Source: Chloroflexi bacterium UBA4733 (GTDB lineage: Bacteria > Chloroflexota > UBA4733). From it: a DNA stretch of 8,101 nt. Positions within the stretch are counted from its first letter, which is position 1, and every line of letters begins with the position of its first letter. The stretch lies in the NCBI GenBank assembly GCA_002404055.1, contig DHIZ01000386.1, positions 6,669 to 14,769 on the forward strand, given 5' to 3'. Shown piece after piece: positions 1-5,243 of the stretch. Below the pieces are notes generated by a model, which worked only from the letters and a program-made list of their open reading frames with translations, did not search any database and was not told the origin of the DNA. Position numbers and translations under genes: made by a program.

Positions 1-54
1 TTTATGACCAGGCCTCGTTTAGTTAGGGCAGGGGACCTTTGATTGGAAGTCTAA

Positions 55-185
55 CAGGGCCGCGATTGCGATCGGCGGCCAAGCGACGGGGGGCGACTGC
101 GGTCGCGTTGCGGGCCAAGGACGGTAGATACAGGCGACCGCAGTCGCCCCCCGTCGCTTGGCCGCCGATCGCAATCGCGGCCCTG
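55..185. repeat. Perfect 52-bp inverted repeat (long hairpin), copy 1 of a dispersed palindromic element
   Basis: The arms at 55-106 and 134-185 are exact reverse complements over 52 bp and are separated by a 27-nt spacer (107-133). The arms are very G+C-rich and begin CAGGGCCGCGATTGCGATCG. The match stops immediately outside (A54 opposite A186). No T-run follows either arm, so this is not a standard intrinsic terminator, although a transcript crossing it would fold into a very stable hairpin. A diverged copy of the same arm occurs at 3412-3462, which marks it as a dispersed repeat, perhaps a MITE-like or REP-like element. No transposase lies in it. Confidence 0.93.
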
Positions 186-407
186 ACCACTAGCCCTCCG
201 ACGTAGTGCTGCCTTATCTAAACCGTATTGGGGCTAGGGCCGCACGTCGCTGCCTCTGGGTCTCGACAATGGGCCCGTCTGTGGAATGCGAAGCGCTCAA
301 CTGTCGCCATCGTCCCTGGCCCCCGATCCCCGGCCCCGCGCCCGTAGGGCGCATTTGCCCCTGCCGGTTAGCATGAGGGCAGAGAAAAGAAAGGTTCAAG
401 CGCCACA
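186..407 (+). other. trxB leader region, no gene recognised
   Basis: This 222-bp stretch lies between the long hairpin and trxB. A short G+C-rich hairpin at 338-352 (GCGCCC, 3-nt loop, GGGCGC) is followed by ATTTG and could be a leader structure. A 7-bp inverted pair, CTAGCCC at 190-196 and GGGCTAG at 231-237, is probably fortuitous. I see no convincing -35/-10 pair. The only purine-rich Shine-Dalgarno candidate is AAGAAAGG, ending about 13 nt before the trxB ATG, which is rather far. Confidence 0.4.
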
Positions 408-1409
408 ATGGCAGAACAGACAAATCATCGACAGGTCATCATCATCGGCTCAGGTCCGGCCGGCTATACGGCGGCGCTCTACACGGCGCGCGCCAACTTG
501 CAGCCGTTGATGATTGGCGGTTACTCCGCCGGTGGCCAACTCATGCTGACCAGCGACGTAGAGAACTATCCCGGCTACCCCAAGGGCATTCAGGGACCGG
601 AGATGATGCAGGACTTTCGCGATCAGGTCGAGCGCTTTGGCGCCGAGGTGCTGGACGTCGACGCGATGGAAGTGGACTTCAGCAAGCGCCCCTTTACCGT
701 CGTGACGGCCGAGGAGACCTACACAGCAGAGAGCATCATCATTTCCACCGGCGCGGCGGCCAAGTGGCTGGACGTGCCGGGCGAGGAGTTGCTGCGCGGA
801 CGCGGCGTGTCGGCCTGCGCCACCTGCGACGGCTTCTTCTTCCGGGAGCGGCGCATCGTCGTCGTCGGCGGTGGTGACACTGCGCTGGAGGAGGCCCTCT
901 TTCTCACGCGCTACGCGACCACGGTATCCGTGATCCACCGGCGCGACAGCCTGCGCGGCAGCAAGCTGTTGCAGCAACGGGCGCGCAATAACCCGAAGAT
1001 CGACTTCATCTGGAACAGCGTCGTCGAAGAGATCGTTGGCGAGGACAAGGTAACCGGCGTCCGGCTGCGCAACCTGGTGACGGGCGAGCGCAGCCTGAAG
1101 GAGACGGAAGGCGTCTTCGTCGCCATCGGCCACGAGCCCAACACGTCGATCTTCAAAGGGCAACTCGACCTGGATGCCGGCGGCTACGTCTGCATGCCGG
1201 ACCCGGTGACCACCTACACCAACATCCCCGGCGTCTTTGCCGCCGGCGACGTGCGCGACCACCGCTACCGGCAGGCCGTAACGGCTGCCGGCGACGGCTG
1301 CAAGGCCGCCATCGACGCCGAGCGCTGGCTGGAAGAGCAGGGTATCGCTGAGCCCGACCGCGAGTTCGAGGTGTACTCCGAACCGGAGTTCGCGGTGCGA
1401 GCTCGGTAG
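408..1409 (+). CDS. trxB: Thioredoxin reductase (NADPH), TrxB family
   Basis: This enzyme transfers electrons from NADPH through FAD and a redox-active disulfide to thioredoxin in the cytoplasm, sustaining ribonucleotide reduction and thiol repair. The 333-residue product is slightly longer than the usual 310-325. All landmarks of the low-molecular-weight family are visible: the N-terminal FAD dinucleotide-binding motif GSGPAG (residues 14-19), the redox pair C137-A-T-C140 followed by DGFFFR, the central NADPH-binding motif GGGDTA (154-159), the HRRD...R signature (177-183) that marks NADPH preference, and the C-terminal FAD motif GVFAAGDV (275-282). The start ATG is close to where the family begins (residues 10-19 form the first strand and glycine loop), but its ribosome-binding site is weak. 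No thioredoxin gene adjoins it, so it appears monocistronic. The frame is intact and the identification is secure. Confidence 0.97.
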   Translation: MAEQTNHRQVIIIGSGPAGYTAALYTARANLQPLMIGGYSAGGQLMLTSDVENYPGYPKGIQGPEMMQDFRDQVERFGAEVLDVDAMEVDFSKRPFTVVTAEETYTAESIIISTGAAAKWLDVPGEELLRGRGVSACATCDGFFFRERRIVVVGGGDTALEEALFLTRYATTVSVIHRRDSLRGSKLLQQRARNNPKIDFIWNSVVEEIVGEDKVTGVRLRNLVTGERSLKETEGVFVAIGHEPNTSIFKGQLDLDAGGYVCMPDPVTTYTNIPGVFAAGDVRDHRYRQAVTAAGDGCKAAIDAERWLEEQGIAEPDREFEVYSEPEFAVRAR

Positions 1410-1473
1410 GCGCCCGATTCTGGTCGCCTGCCGCTCGGGGCGTGCGACCACCACTCCCTCCGCTCGATTTGGT

Positions 1474-1504
1474 AGTATCACCGAGATACTTTTGAAACGA
1501 TACT
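1474..1504. promoter_or_regulatory. Three GATACT hexamers upstream of the RHH antitoxin: candidate autoregulatory operator
   Basis: AGTATC (1474-1479) and GATACT (1485-1490) form a 6-bp inverted repeat with a 5-nt loop, and a third GATACT repeats directly at 1499-1504. The last copy ends 6 nt before the GGAGG ribosome-binding site (1511-1515) of the antitoxin gene. RHH antitoxins typically bind repeated short hexamers or palindromes over their own promoter, so this fits an operator. The first pair followed by TTTT could also serve as a very weak trxB terminator. The sites are seen; the function is inferred. Confidence 0.42.
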
Positions 1505-1519
1505 CTCCGTGGAGGGGCG

Positions 1520-1783
1520 ATGGCAGCGTACACCAGGCGTGTTCAAGCAGTTCTGAGTGACGATCAATACGAGACGTTGTCTCGGCTCGCCGGGGAACGA
1601 CATACACCGGTAAGCGTTCTTGTCCGCGATGCTATCGAAACGGTGTACTTCGAATGCGCCTAGCGGCAACAGCGTCTCGCCGCTCTAACAAGGCTTCTCG
1701 CCTTGAACGCTCCAGTCGACGATTGGCCGGTCATGGAAGAGCAGATTATCCGTGGAGCAACAGAGTGCTTACCAGCGAGCTGA
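1520..1783 (+). pseudogene. RHH (VapB/CopG-like) antitoxin interrupted by an in-frame TAG
   Basis: Antitoxins of this kind bind DNA as ribbon-helix-helix dimers and neutralise a PIN-domain ribonuclease encoded just downstream. An ATG with an excellent ribosome-binding site (GGAGG at 1511-1515, 4 nt before the ATG) opens a 47-residue protein, MAAYTRRVQAVLSDDQYETL and onward. It shows the expected short beta strand (TRRVQAVLS), helix one (DDQYETLSRLAGERHT) and helix two (PVSVLVRDAIETVYF). Codon 48 (1661-1663) is TAG, but the same frame continues sensibly for 39 more codons (RQQRLAALTRLLALNAPVDD, then WPVMEEQIIRGATECLPAS) to TGA at 1781-1783. That tail looks like the toxin-binding part of this family. 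The full length would be 87 codons. I infer a nonsense mutation. The 47-residue DNA-binding half could still be made. The PIN remnant directly downstream supports the assignment. Confidence 0.78.
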
Positions 1784-1946
1784 TAGTCCCGTACTGCTTG
1801 ACGTCAACGTGCCGATGTATGCCGCGGTTCGGAGCCACCCATACAAGGAGCGCCTCGGCCACGAGCGGCTCGATACCACCCAGCTCTACGTCCACGAAGC
1901 CGGCAGGAAGAATGCGCGCAAAGTGATGGAGGCCACCAGCCTATGA
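1752..1946 (+). pseudogene. Chimeric remnant: PIN-toxin N-terminus joined in frame to tyrosine recombinase C-terminus
   Basis: The frame opening at GTG 1752 encodes 64 residues. Residues 13-33 (PVLLDVNVPMYAAVRSHPYKE) are the opening of a VapC-like PIN ribonuclease, whose first strand carries the metal-binding aspartate (D17). Instead of the rest of the PIN domain, residues 34-64 read RLGHERLDTTQLYVHEAGRK and onward. This is box II of tyrosine recombinases, with the LGH..L.TT..Y.H pattern and the nucleophile position at Y46. The join lies near 1850/1851. The product has neither the remaining PIN acidic residues nor the recombinase catalytic core, so it should be inactive in both roles. The gene overlaps the end of the disrupted antitoxin, as a toxin gene would. 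A deletion between a toxin gene and a nearby integrase gene is the simplest origin. No separate ribosome-binding site is obvious. Confidence 0.75.
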
Positions 1947-2282
1947 ACAACCGGTTTGTCCGTCCACCACGGCGCTTGCAACGACGAGGTGTTCGGCTCG
2001 ATAACGTGCCGCTGGTGCCCGAAAACCTCCTGCCTCACAAGGCGCAGTGGCAGCAACCGGCCAACGAACCCCCGTGTGGTGATGTGTTGATCGTGCTACA
2101 GTTAGGAATAGTTCGCTCCGAAAGCTCTTGGAACGGGTGGCTGTCGCGTTCATTGCCAAGGGGTACGCGGTCACGACTTTGCCCGTCGCGGGCTTTCCTT
2201 AATCTTCGAAAAAGCAGTTCGCACTGCTGCGCGCTGCTCAGGCCGCCACAATTGGGACGCATTTAGCCGTACGACGCACCAT
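1947..2282. other. Gene-poor stretch with a possible coding remnant
   Basis: No recognisable gene lies here. A 107-codon frame (1943-2266, +) begins at an ATGA overlap with the chimeric remnant, but its product is unlike any family I know and looks random. In another plus-strand frame, 2083-2202 reads without a start as ...SSLRKLLERVAVAFIAKGYA and a further ten residues to a stop. This has the amphipathic look of a real protein and may be the remains of one. The stretch also lies downstream of the minus-strand secreted-protein gene, and I see no clear terminator for that gene. Confidence 0.35.
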
Positions 2283-3272
2283 TTAATTCCACGTGAGGGC
2301 TTGGATTGTTTGCCCAGCGAATCCGGCGTCACCGCTCAGCCTGACATCGAGTTGAATCGTCCGTAGTCTACCTTGCAGACCGAAATAGTATTCAAGTGCT
2401 TGGGACGCCTGCACAGGATCGACCGTCTTGTAGAACGTTACTGAACGCGCGGTTCCCCGTAAGTCTAATACGACGAACGTCTGAGGACTGCTAAAGTCGA
2501 GGGTGACATCCACGAGGTGGGCCACGTCGCACTTCGGTTTTACCTCGTGTGTTTGAGGGTCTCTCACAATAGAATAGTTTAAACCGTATCCGATCGTGAC
2601 CACGACCTTGCGGCCATCAACGTAGTTGCCCATATACCGTCCTGACACCATGTTCCAGCGCGAGCCGTTTGACAATGTGTATATTTTCTCACCACCGCTG
2701 ACAAGGCAGTCGATCTCGTCTCTCTCCATGGCGGTCGTGGGACCGCCGGGTGGGATCGGCGGGAATTGCATGGTGATCGGCACCGGCGGGGGGATCACCG
2801 GATGCGCTTGCTCATACTGACTGAGCAACGAGGAGTAATCAGACGCTGCGTTGCCAACGCCGGTCCCAGAAGCGAGCGGAAGGCCCCTCGCGGTCGCCAA
2901 CTTATCAGGGTTGGCCTCGAAGCCAAAGCGCTCGGTGTTCAGCCGCTTCTGTAAGCCATTCGGCCCGTTCACCCATGTCGTGTAGCCGTCCGTCGCCGCT
3001 GTCCAGTTGTCCGCCTTGCGCCACACCAGCAGGATCGGCTTGCCGTCCTTAATGGAGACCGCGTGCTGCAACCCATCGCCGTTCTGCGGATTGTGCCCTT
3101 CATTGTCGGTGGGGGCCAGGGCCATGTTGTCGGTCAAGAGCAGGTTGGTGATGGTAGCAAAGCCGAGCTGGAAGCTGTAGGCGTAGGTGCTGCTGTCGGC
3201 GTGTACATCGGCGGTAAAGCAGGGTCCGGCCAGAGCGAGGACGAGTGCGGGAAGGAGGAGGAAGCGGCGCAT
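2283..3272 (-). CDS. Secreted protein of unknown function, two modules joined by a proline-rich linker
   Basis: The 329-residue product starts with a classical Sec signal peptide: MRR, the hydrophobic core FLLLPALVLALAG, and a likely cleavage after VHA at residue 25. There is no lipobox. The mature N-terminal module (about 26-157) carries the stretch DGYTTWVNGPNGLQKRLNTE (95-114), which I have the impression recurs in extracellular proteins of Chloroflexota without an assigned activity. A proline-rich linker (about 158-177) leads to a C-terminal, beta-rich module (178-329) with two cysteines, C189 and C248, that could form a disulfide. No catalytic motif is recognised. The frame extends 40 codons further upstream, but the start at 3272 is preferred. 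It is preceded by GAGGTG at good spacing, opens directly into the signal peptide, and lies about 30 nt downstream of a good promoter. Neighbours give no functional hint. Existence is likely; function is unknown. Confidence 0.8.
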   Translation of the reverse strand: MRRFLLLPALVLALAGPCFTADVHADSSTYAYSFQLGFATITNLLLTDNMALAPTDNEGHNPQNGDGLQHAVSIKDGKPILLVWRKADNWTAATDGYTTWVNGPNGLQKRLNTERFGFEANPDKLATARGLPLASGTGVGNAASDYSSLLSQYEQAHPVIPPPVPITMQFPPIPPGGPTTAMERDEIDCLVSGGEKIYTLSNGSRWNMVSGRYMGNYVDGRKVVVTIGYGLNYSIVRDPQTHEVKPKCDVAHLVDVTLDFSSPQTFVVLDLRGTARSVTFYKTVDPVQASQALEYYFGLQGRLRTIQLDVRLSGDAGFAGQTIQALTWN

Positions 3273-3310
3273 CGGGTACACCTCGTCTCGGGAAGGCGGT
3301 CGACGCAGGC

Positions 3311-3340
3311 AGTATAGCGAGGCGCGGGTAATAGATGCAA
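3311..3340 (-). promoter_or_regulatory. Sigma70-type promoter of the secreted-protein gene
   Basis: On the minus strand TTGCAT (3335-3340) and TATACT (3311-3316) are separated by 18 bp, matching the vegetative -35/-10 consensus well. Transcription would begin near 3304, leaving a leader of about 30 nt with GAGGTG before the ATG at 3272. This supports the shorter start of the gene. A 14-bp dyad, CGCAAA-GA-TTTGCG at 3365-3378, lies about 25 bp upstream of the -35 box and could be a regulator site. Confidence 0.6.
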
Positions 3341-3400
3341 GCCACTGCACTACAAGGAGTGCGCCGCAAAGATTTGCGCAGCAAGCGAGCATTTTAGCGC

Positions 3401-3644
3401 GCCGTGATTTACAGGGCCGCGATTGTGATCGGCGGCCAAGTCAACGGGGCGAATGCGGTCGCTCTGGTGGGGAATGGCGGTTACGGTGGTGGCCGGAAGA
3501 TAGAGTGGGGCATCGAGACGCCGGGGATGCGTGACCGCCCTCACGCTCACAAGCGACCGCCCCCCTCCGCTGCGCTCCGTTACACCCCGTCGCTTGGCGG
3601 AGGGCGCCCTCTGGGCCCGCAGTCGCCGCCCTGTAACTCGCGGC
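3401..3644. repeat. Degenerate copy 2 of the palindromic repeat, with 24-bp terminal inverted repeats
   Basis: The segment 3412-3462 matches arm 55-106 closely: 28 of the first 29 bases and 12 of the last 13, with a diverged patch between. The ends at 3401-3424 and 3621-3644 are inverted repeats of each other with 4 mismatches in 24, containing ACAGGGC and GCCCTGT. The right half keeps fragments of the other arm (GCGACCGC at 3553-3560 and CCCCGTCGCTTGG ending at 3597) but is rearranged. It includes an extra 8-bp hairpin (CCCTCCGC 3563-3570 with GCGGAGGG 3597-3604). The spacer is much longer than in copy 1. Several open frames cross it in both directions but none resembles a protein. The bounds are approximate. 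Confidence 0.75.
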
Positions 3645-3852
3645 ACTAACGTCGTGCGCTTGTTTAGCAAAACGTTGCGGCGCATCTAACCAGACGCATA
3701 CTCGTGGCGTCAAAATGCTGGCCTCAGCGAGTTCTTACACTATCAATCGACTGGTGGTAACATTGCAGGCCACGGTCGCGGCGTCGACGATTGTCAACAT
3801 TGAAGTGAGTACGGTACAGCCACAGGCGCTCACGGCAGGTTAGGTGATTCAT
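3645..3852. other. Intergenic stretch, nothing recognised
   Basis: About 200 bp between the second palindromic repeat and the small basic frame. I see no gene, long repeat or convincing promoter. Short open frames here look like chance. Confidence 0.4.
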
Positions 3853-3996
3853 ATGCGCTGGTTTCGGTGGCTGATGCACATCTTCCACTTGGGACGCGCC
3901 GCCAGCCGGGGTCCGCACCTTTTCACCGGCGATGCACTACGCCGAAAGATCCGCCAAGCCGTATACCGATCGCCGCGCTGGAGCCGCTGGTTATGA
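3853..3996 (+). CDS. Possible small basic protein (47 aa), unknown function
   Basis: An ATG preceded by AGGTGA at good spacing opens a 47-codon frame, MRWFRWLMHIFHLGRAASRG and onward, ending SPRWSRWL. It is rich in arginine and tryptophan (about ten Arg, four Trp), with an amphipathic, hydrophobic first third and the basic patch RRKIRQAVYR in the second half. It could be a membrane-associated or nucleic-acid-binding micro-protein, or a remnant of a larger basic protein. Its TGA overlaps an ATG (ATGA, 3993-3996) in another frame that leads into the damaged hicA region. I do not recognise a family. The ribosome-binding site is the main support, and it may be a chance frame. Confidence 0.35.
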   Translation: MRWFRWLMHIFHLGRAASRGPHLFTGDALRRKIRQAVYRSPRWSRWL

Positions 3997-4015
3997 ACAC
4001 ATGCGTGAGCGCTGA

Positions 4016-4243
4016 GCGTCGGAACATGGGAAGGCGAGGACGGCGAAGGCAATCCGGGTACTGGCGGTGCTGGAGCGCCACGGCTGGGTGCAGGTGCATC
4101 GTGCCGGCTCCCATCGCCGCCTGGAGCGCGCCGGCATACGGCAGACGTTCAGCTACCACGACCGCGATGATCTTGGGACCGGCGCTTTGCGCCAGGTGGC
4201 CCGCGACTTCGGCATCCCCCTGGATGAGTCACGCCGAGCGTGA
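4016..4243 (+). pseudogene. hicA: HicA-like toxin with a defective start
   Basis: HicA toxins are small double-stranded-RNA-binding-fold ribonucleases that act on mRNA and are held inactive by HicB. The frame open from 4016 (after TGA 4013-4015) reads ...KARTAKAIRVLAVLERHGWV, then QVHRAGSHRRLERAGIRQTF, then SYHDRDDLGTGALRQVARDF and GIPLDESRRA. It contains the family hallmark GSHRR with its catalytic histidine (codon 4112-4114) and the conserved L-GTGALRQ helix. There is no ATG, GTG or TTG where the family should begin. An ATG at 4026 is two bases out of frame: ATG-GG-AAG-GCG. Removing GG would give MKARTAKAIRVL, a typical HicA opening. The first in-frame candidate is GTG 4067, which would drop the first strand-helix part and has no ribosome-binding site. 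Probably non-functional, or started abnormally. A hicB-like gene follows after 15 nt. Confidence 0.7.
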
Positions 4244-4258
4244 GAGAGGACAGATGAC

Positions 4259-4690
4259 ATGAGCACCGAACCGACAGAGGCCCCGGAGGTCGACTACTTC
4301 TACGACGAGGAAAGCCGGAACTGGCACTTTCGGGCCCCGGCCCTGGGCGTCACCGGCGGTGGAGACGCGACACCGGAAGCGGCCCAGCGCCACGCTGCCG
4401 ATGCAATTGCCTTCACGCTCGCCTGCCGGCGTGACGAGCAGGCGGACCGCCCAGCAGGGCCCCGGCGTGCGGTTGGCTGGCGCTACCGTGAGTTCGGGGC
4501 CGGAGTGGAGGTTAGACACGAAAACACAGCAGTGGCAGAGATCCCGCAACCAGTGTGCATGCCGCGGCGCCCTCTGGCCAAAGCTCGGCGCGAACTTCGT
4601 CCCGATATTCCAAGCGCGGCGCACGGACCTAGGTCCCTGGCAAGCCCTCTATCCTGGCGCCAGGTTCCGCGAACGCTTACCGATGTATAA
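4259..4690 (+). CDS. hicB: HicB-like antitoxin with an atypical long C-terminal tail
   Basis: HicB antitoxins bind HicA and usually also repress their own operon. Residues 11-57 (VDYFYDEESRNWHFRAPALG, then VTGGGDATPEAAQRHAADAI, then AFTLACR) have the HicB fold pattern: an N-terminal strand with an acidic turn, the W.F..PAL strand, the GGG.AT..EA turn, and the helix H A . . AI.FTL. Homologues of this short type generally stop within 10-25 residues after this helix. Here the frame runs to 143 residues through a low-complexity, Arg/Pro/Ala-rich tail (about 58-143) with no recognised domain. This suggests loss of the original stop by a frameshift or insertion. An AGAGGA ribosome-binding site lies about 10 nt before the ATG. 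The order hicA-hicB with a 15-nt gap is the canonical one. The N-terminal assignment is fairly sure. Whether the tail is functional is doubtful. Confidence 0.68.
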   Translation: MSTEPTEAPEVDYFYDEESRNWHFRAPALGVTGGGDATPEAAQRHAADAIAFTLACRRDEQADRPAGPRRAVGWRYREFGAGVEVRHENTAVAEIPQPVCMPRRPLAKARRELRPDIPSAAHGPRSLASPLSWRQVPRTLTDV

Positions 4691-4691
4691 T
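4625..4691 (+). promoter_or_regulatory. Two 12-bp palindromes and a TATAAT box upstream of the 4713 gene
   Basis: GGACCTAGGTCC (4625-4636) and CCTGGCGCCAGG (4653-4664) are each perfect palindromes, 28 bp apart centre to centre. A consensus -10 element, TATAAT (4686-4691), follows and includes the stop codon of the hicB-like frame. The -35 position is poor, so an activator or a repressor acting through the palindromes is conceivable. Transcription would start near 4698, right at the GGGAGG ribosome-binding site. The sites are seen; the regulatory role is inferred. Confidence 0.45.
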
Positions 4692-4712
4692 CGTCTGCGG
4701 GAGGGATAACAG

Positions 4713-5063
4713 ATGATGGAGCGAAGAGTTCGTGCTGCTGGGCCAGATAGGTATAGCAAAAACCGGGTACTCGATCCGGTCGCCATAGATGATGTGTCCA
4801 CATTATATTGTGGGCAGTGGGTCTTGATGCGCGTTACCGCCTTTGACCAGGATCACCTGGCGACACATGGTCACGTTGTGGCGCATGGCGGCCGTAAATA
4901 CATTGAAGATGCCCTTGCAAAAGTTCCATTCAGCGCCAAGGAGGTAGGAGGGCATCCCTACTACCTTTTCTATGCCGAACTGCTGGCCAGAACCGGTGAC
5001 GAATTGCGCGCTGCATTAGCAGAAGCTGCGGAGAAGGATGCCATCGGTGCATGGCGCCGGTAA
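4713..5063 (+). CDS. Conserved-looking hypothetical protein (116 aa)
   Basis: A strong ribosome-binding site, GGGAGGG at 4699-4705, lies about 7 nt before the ATG; a second ATG follows immediately. The cytoplasmic product has no signal peptide or membrane segment. Residues about 29-52 (TLYCGQWVLMRVTAFDQDHL and onward) through HGHVVAHGGRKYIEDALAKV form a strand-turn-strand-helix pattern: a GQWV start, a strand ending in VVAHG, then a helix. It recalls the small domain family DUF5678 (G-K-W-V-A ... V-V-A-x-G ... L), but this is an impression and not a match I can verify. The C-terminal half (PYYLFYAELLARTGDELRAA and onward) is a predicted helix-rich segment. Base composition is visibly less G+C-rich than the sulfatase gene. 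The gene follows the hicAB remnants but has its own -10 box. Function unknown. Confidence 0.7.
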   Translation: MMERRVRAAGPDRYSKNRVLDPVAIDDVSTLYCGQWVLMRVTAFDQDHLATHGHVVAHGGRKYIEDALAKVPFSAKEVGGHPYYLFYAELLARTGDELRAALAEAAEKDAIGAWRR

Positions 5064-5243
5064 TGAACTGGTCATTCAGACAAGATTCTCCGGGAAGAAG
5101 TGGTAGATTCTCGTCGCTACAGACATTCATTTCCACATCCCTTCACTTCGCTTGTCACTCCGTTAGCTCCCGCGACTCTCCGCGGCGTCGCCTGAAGGTC
5201 CAAAGTCGAGCCAAGCCTTCGCCAAGGTCGCAAAGGGTCATGC

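Noticed and set aside
55..185. Long hairpin as an intrinsic terminator or CRISPR repeat
   Set aside because: No T-run follows it, and there is no regularly spaced repeat array. A CRISPR interpretation fails.
450..1607. 385-codon minus-strand open frame
   Set aside because: It is antisense to trxB, with a composition typical of a shadow frame in G+C-rich DNA. No motif is recognisable and trxB is certain.
1661..1663. TAG as a recoded amino acid (for example pyrrolysine)
   Set aside because: Nothing else in the window suggests recoding. The neighbouring toxin is also broken, so decay is simpler.
1943..2266. 107-codon plus-strand frame
   Set aside because: Starts at an ATGA overlap but its product is unlike a protein family. 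A different frame in the same stretch looks more protein-like, so neither is called a gene.
4229..4624. 131-codon minus-strand frame antisense to the hicB-like gene
   Set aside because: Shadow frame. The HicB pattern on the plus strand explains the region.
5064..5243. Terminator between the convergent 4713 gene and the permease
   Set aside because: Only short stems such as AATGA/TCATT near 5065 are visible, with no T-run. Not enough to call one.
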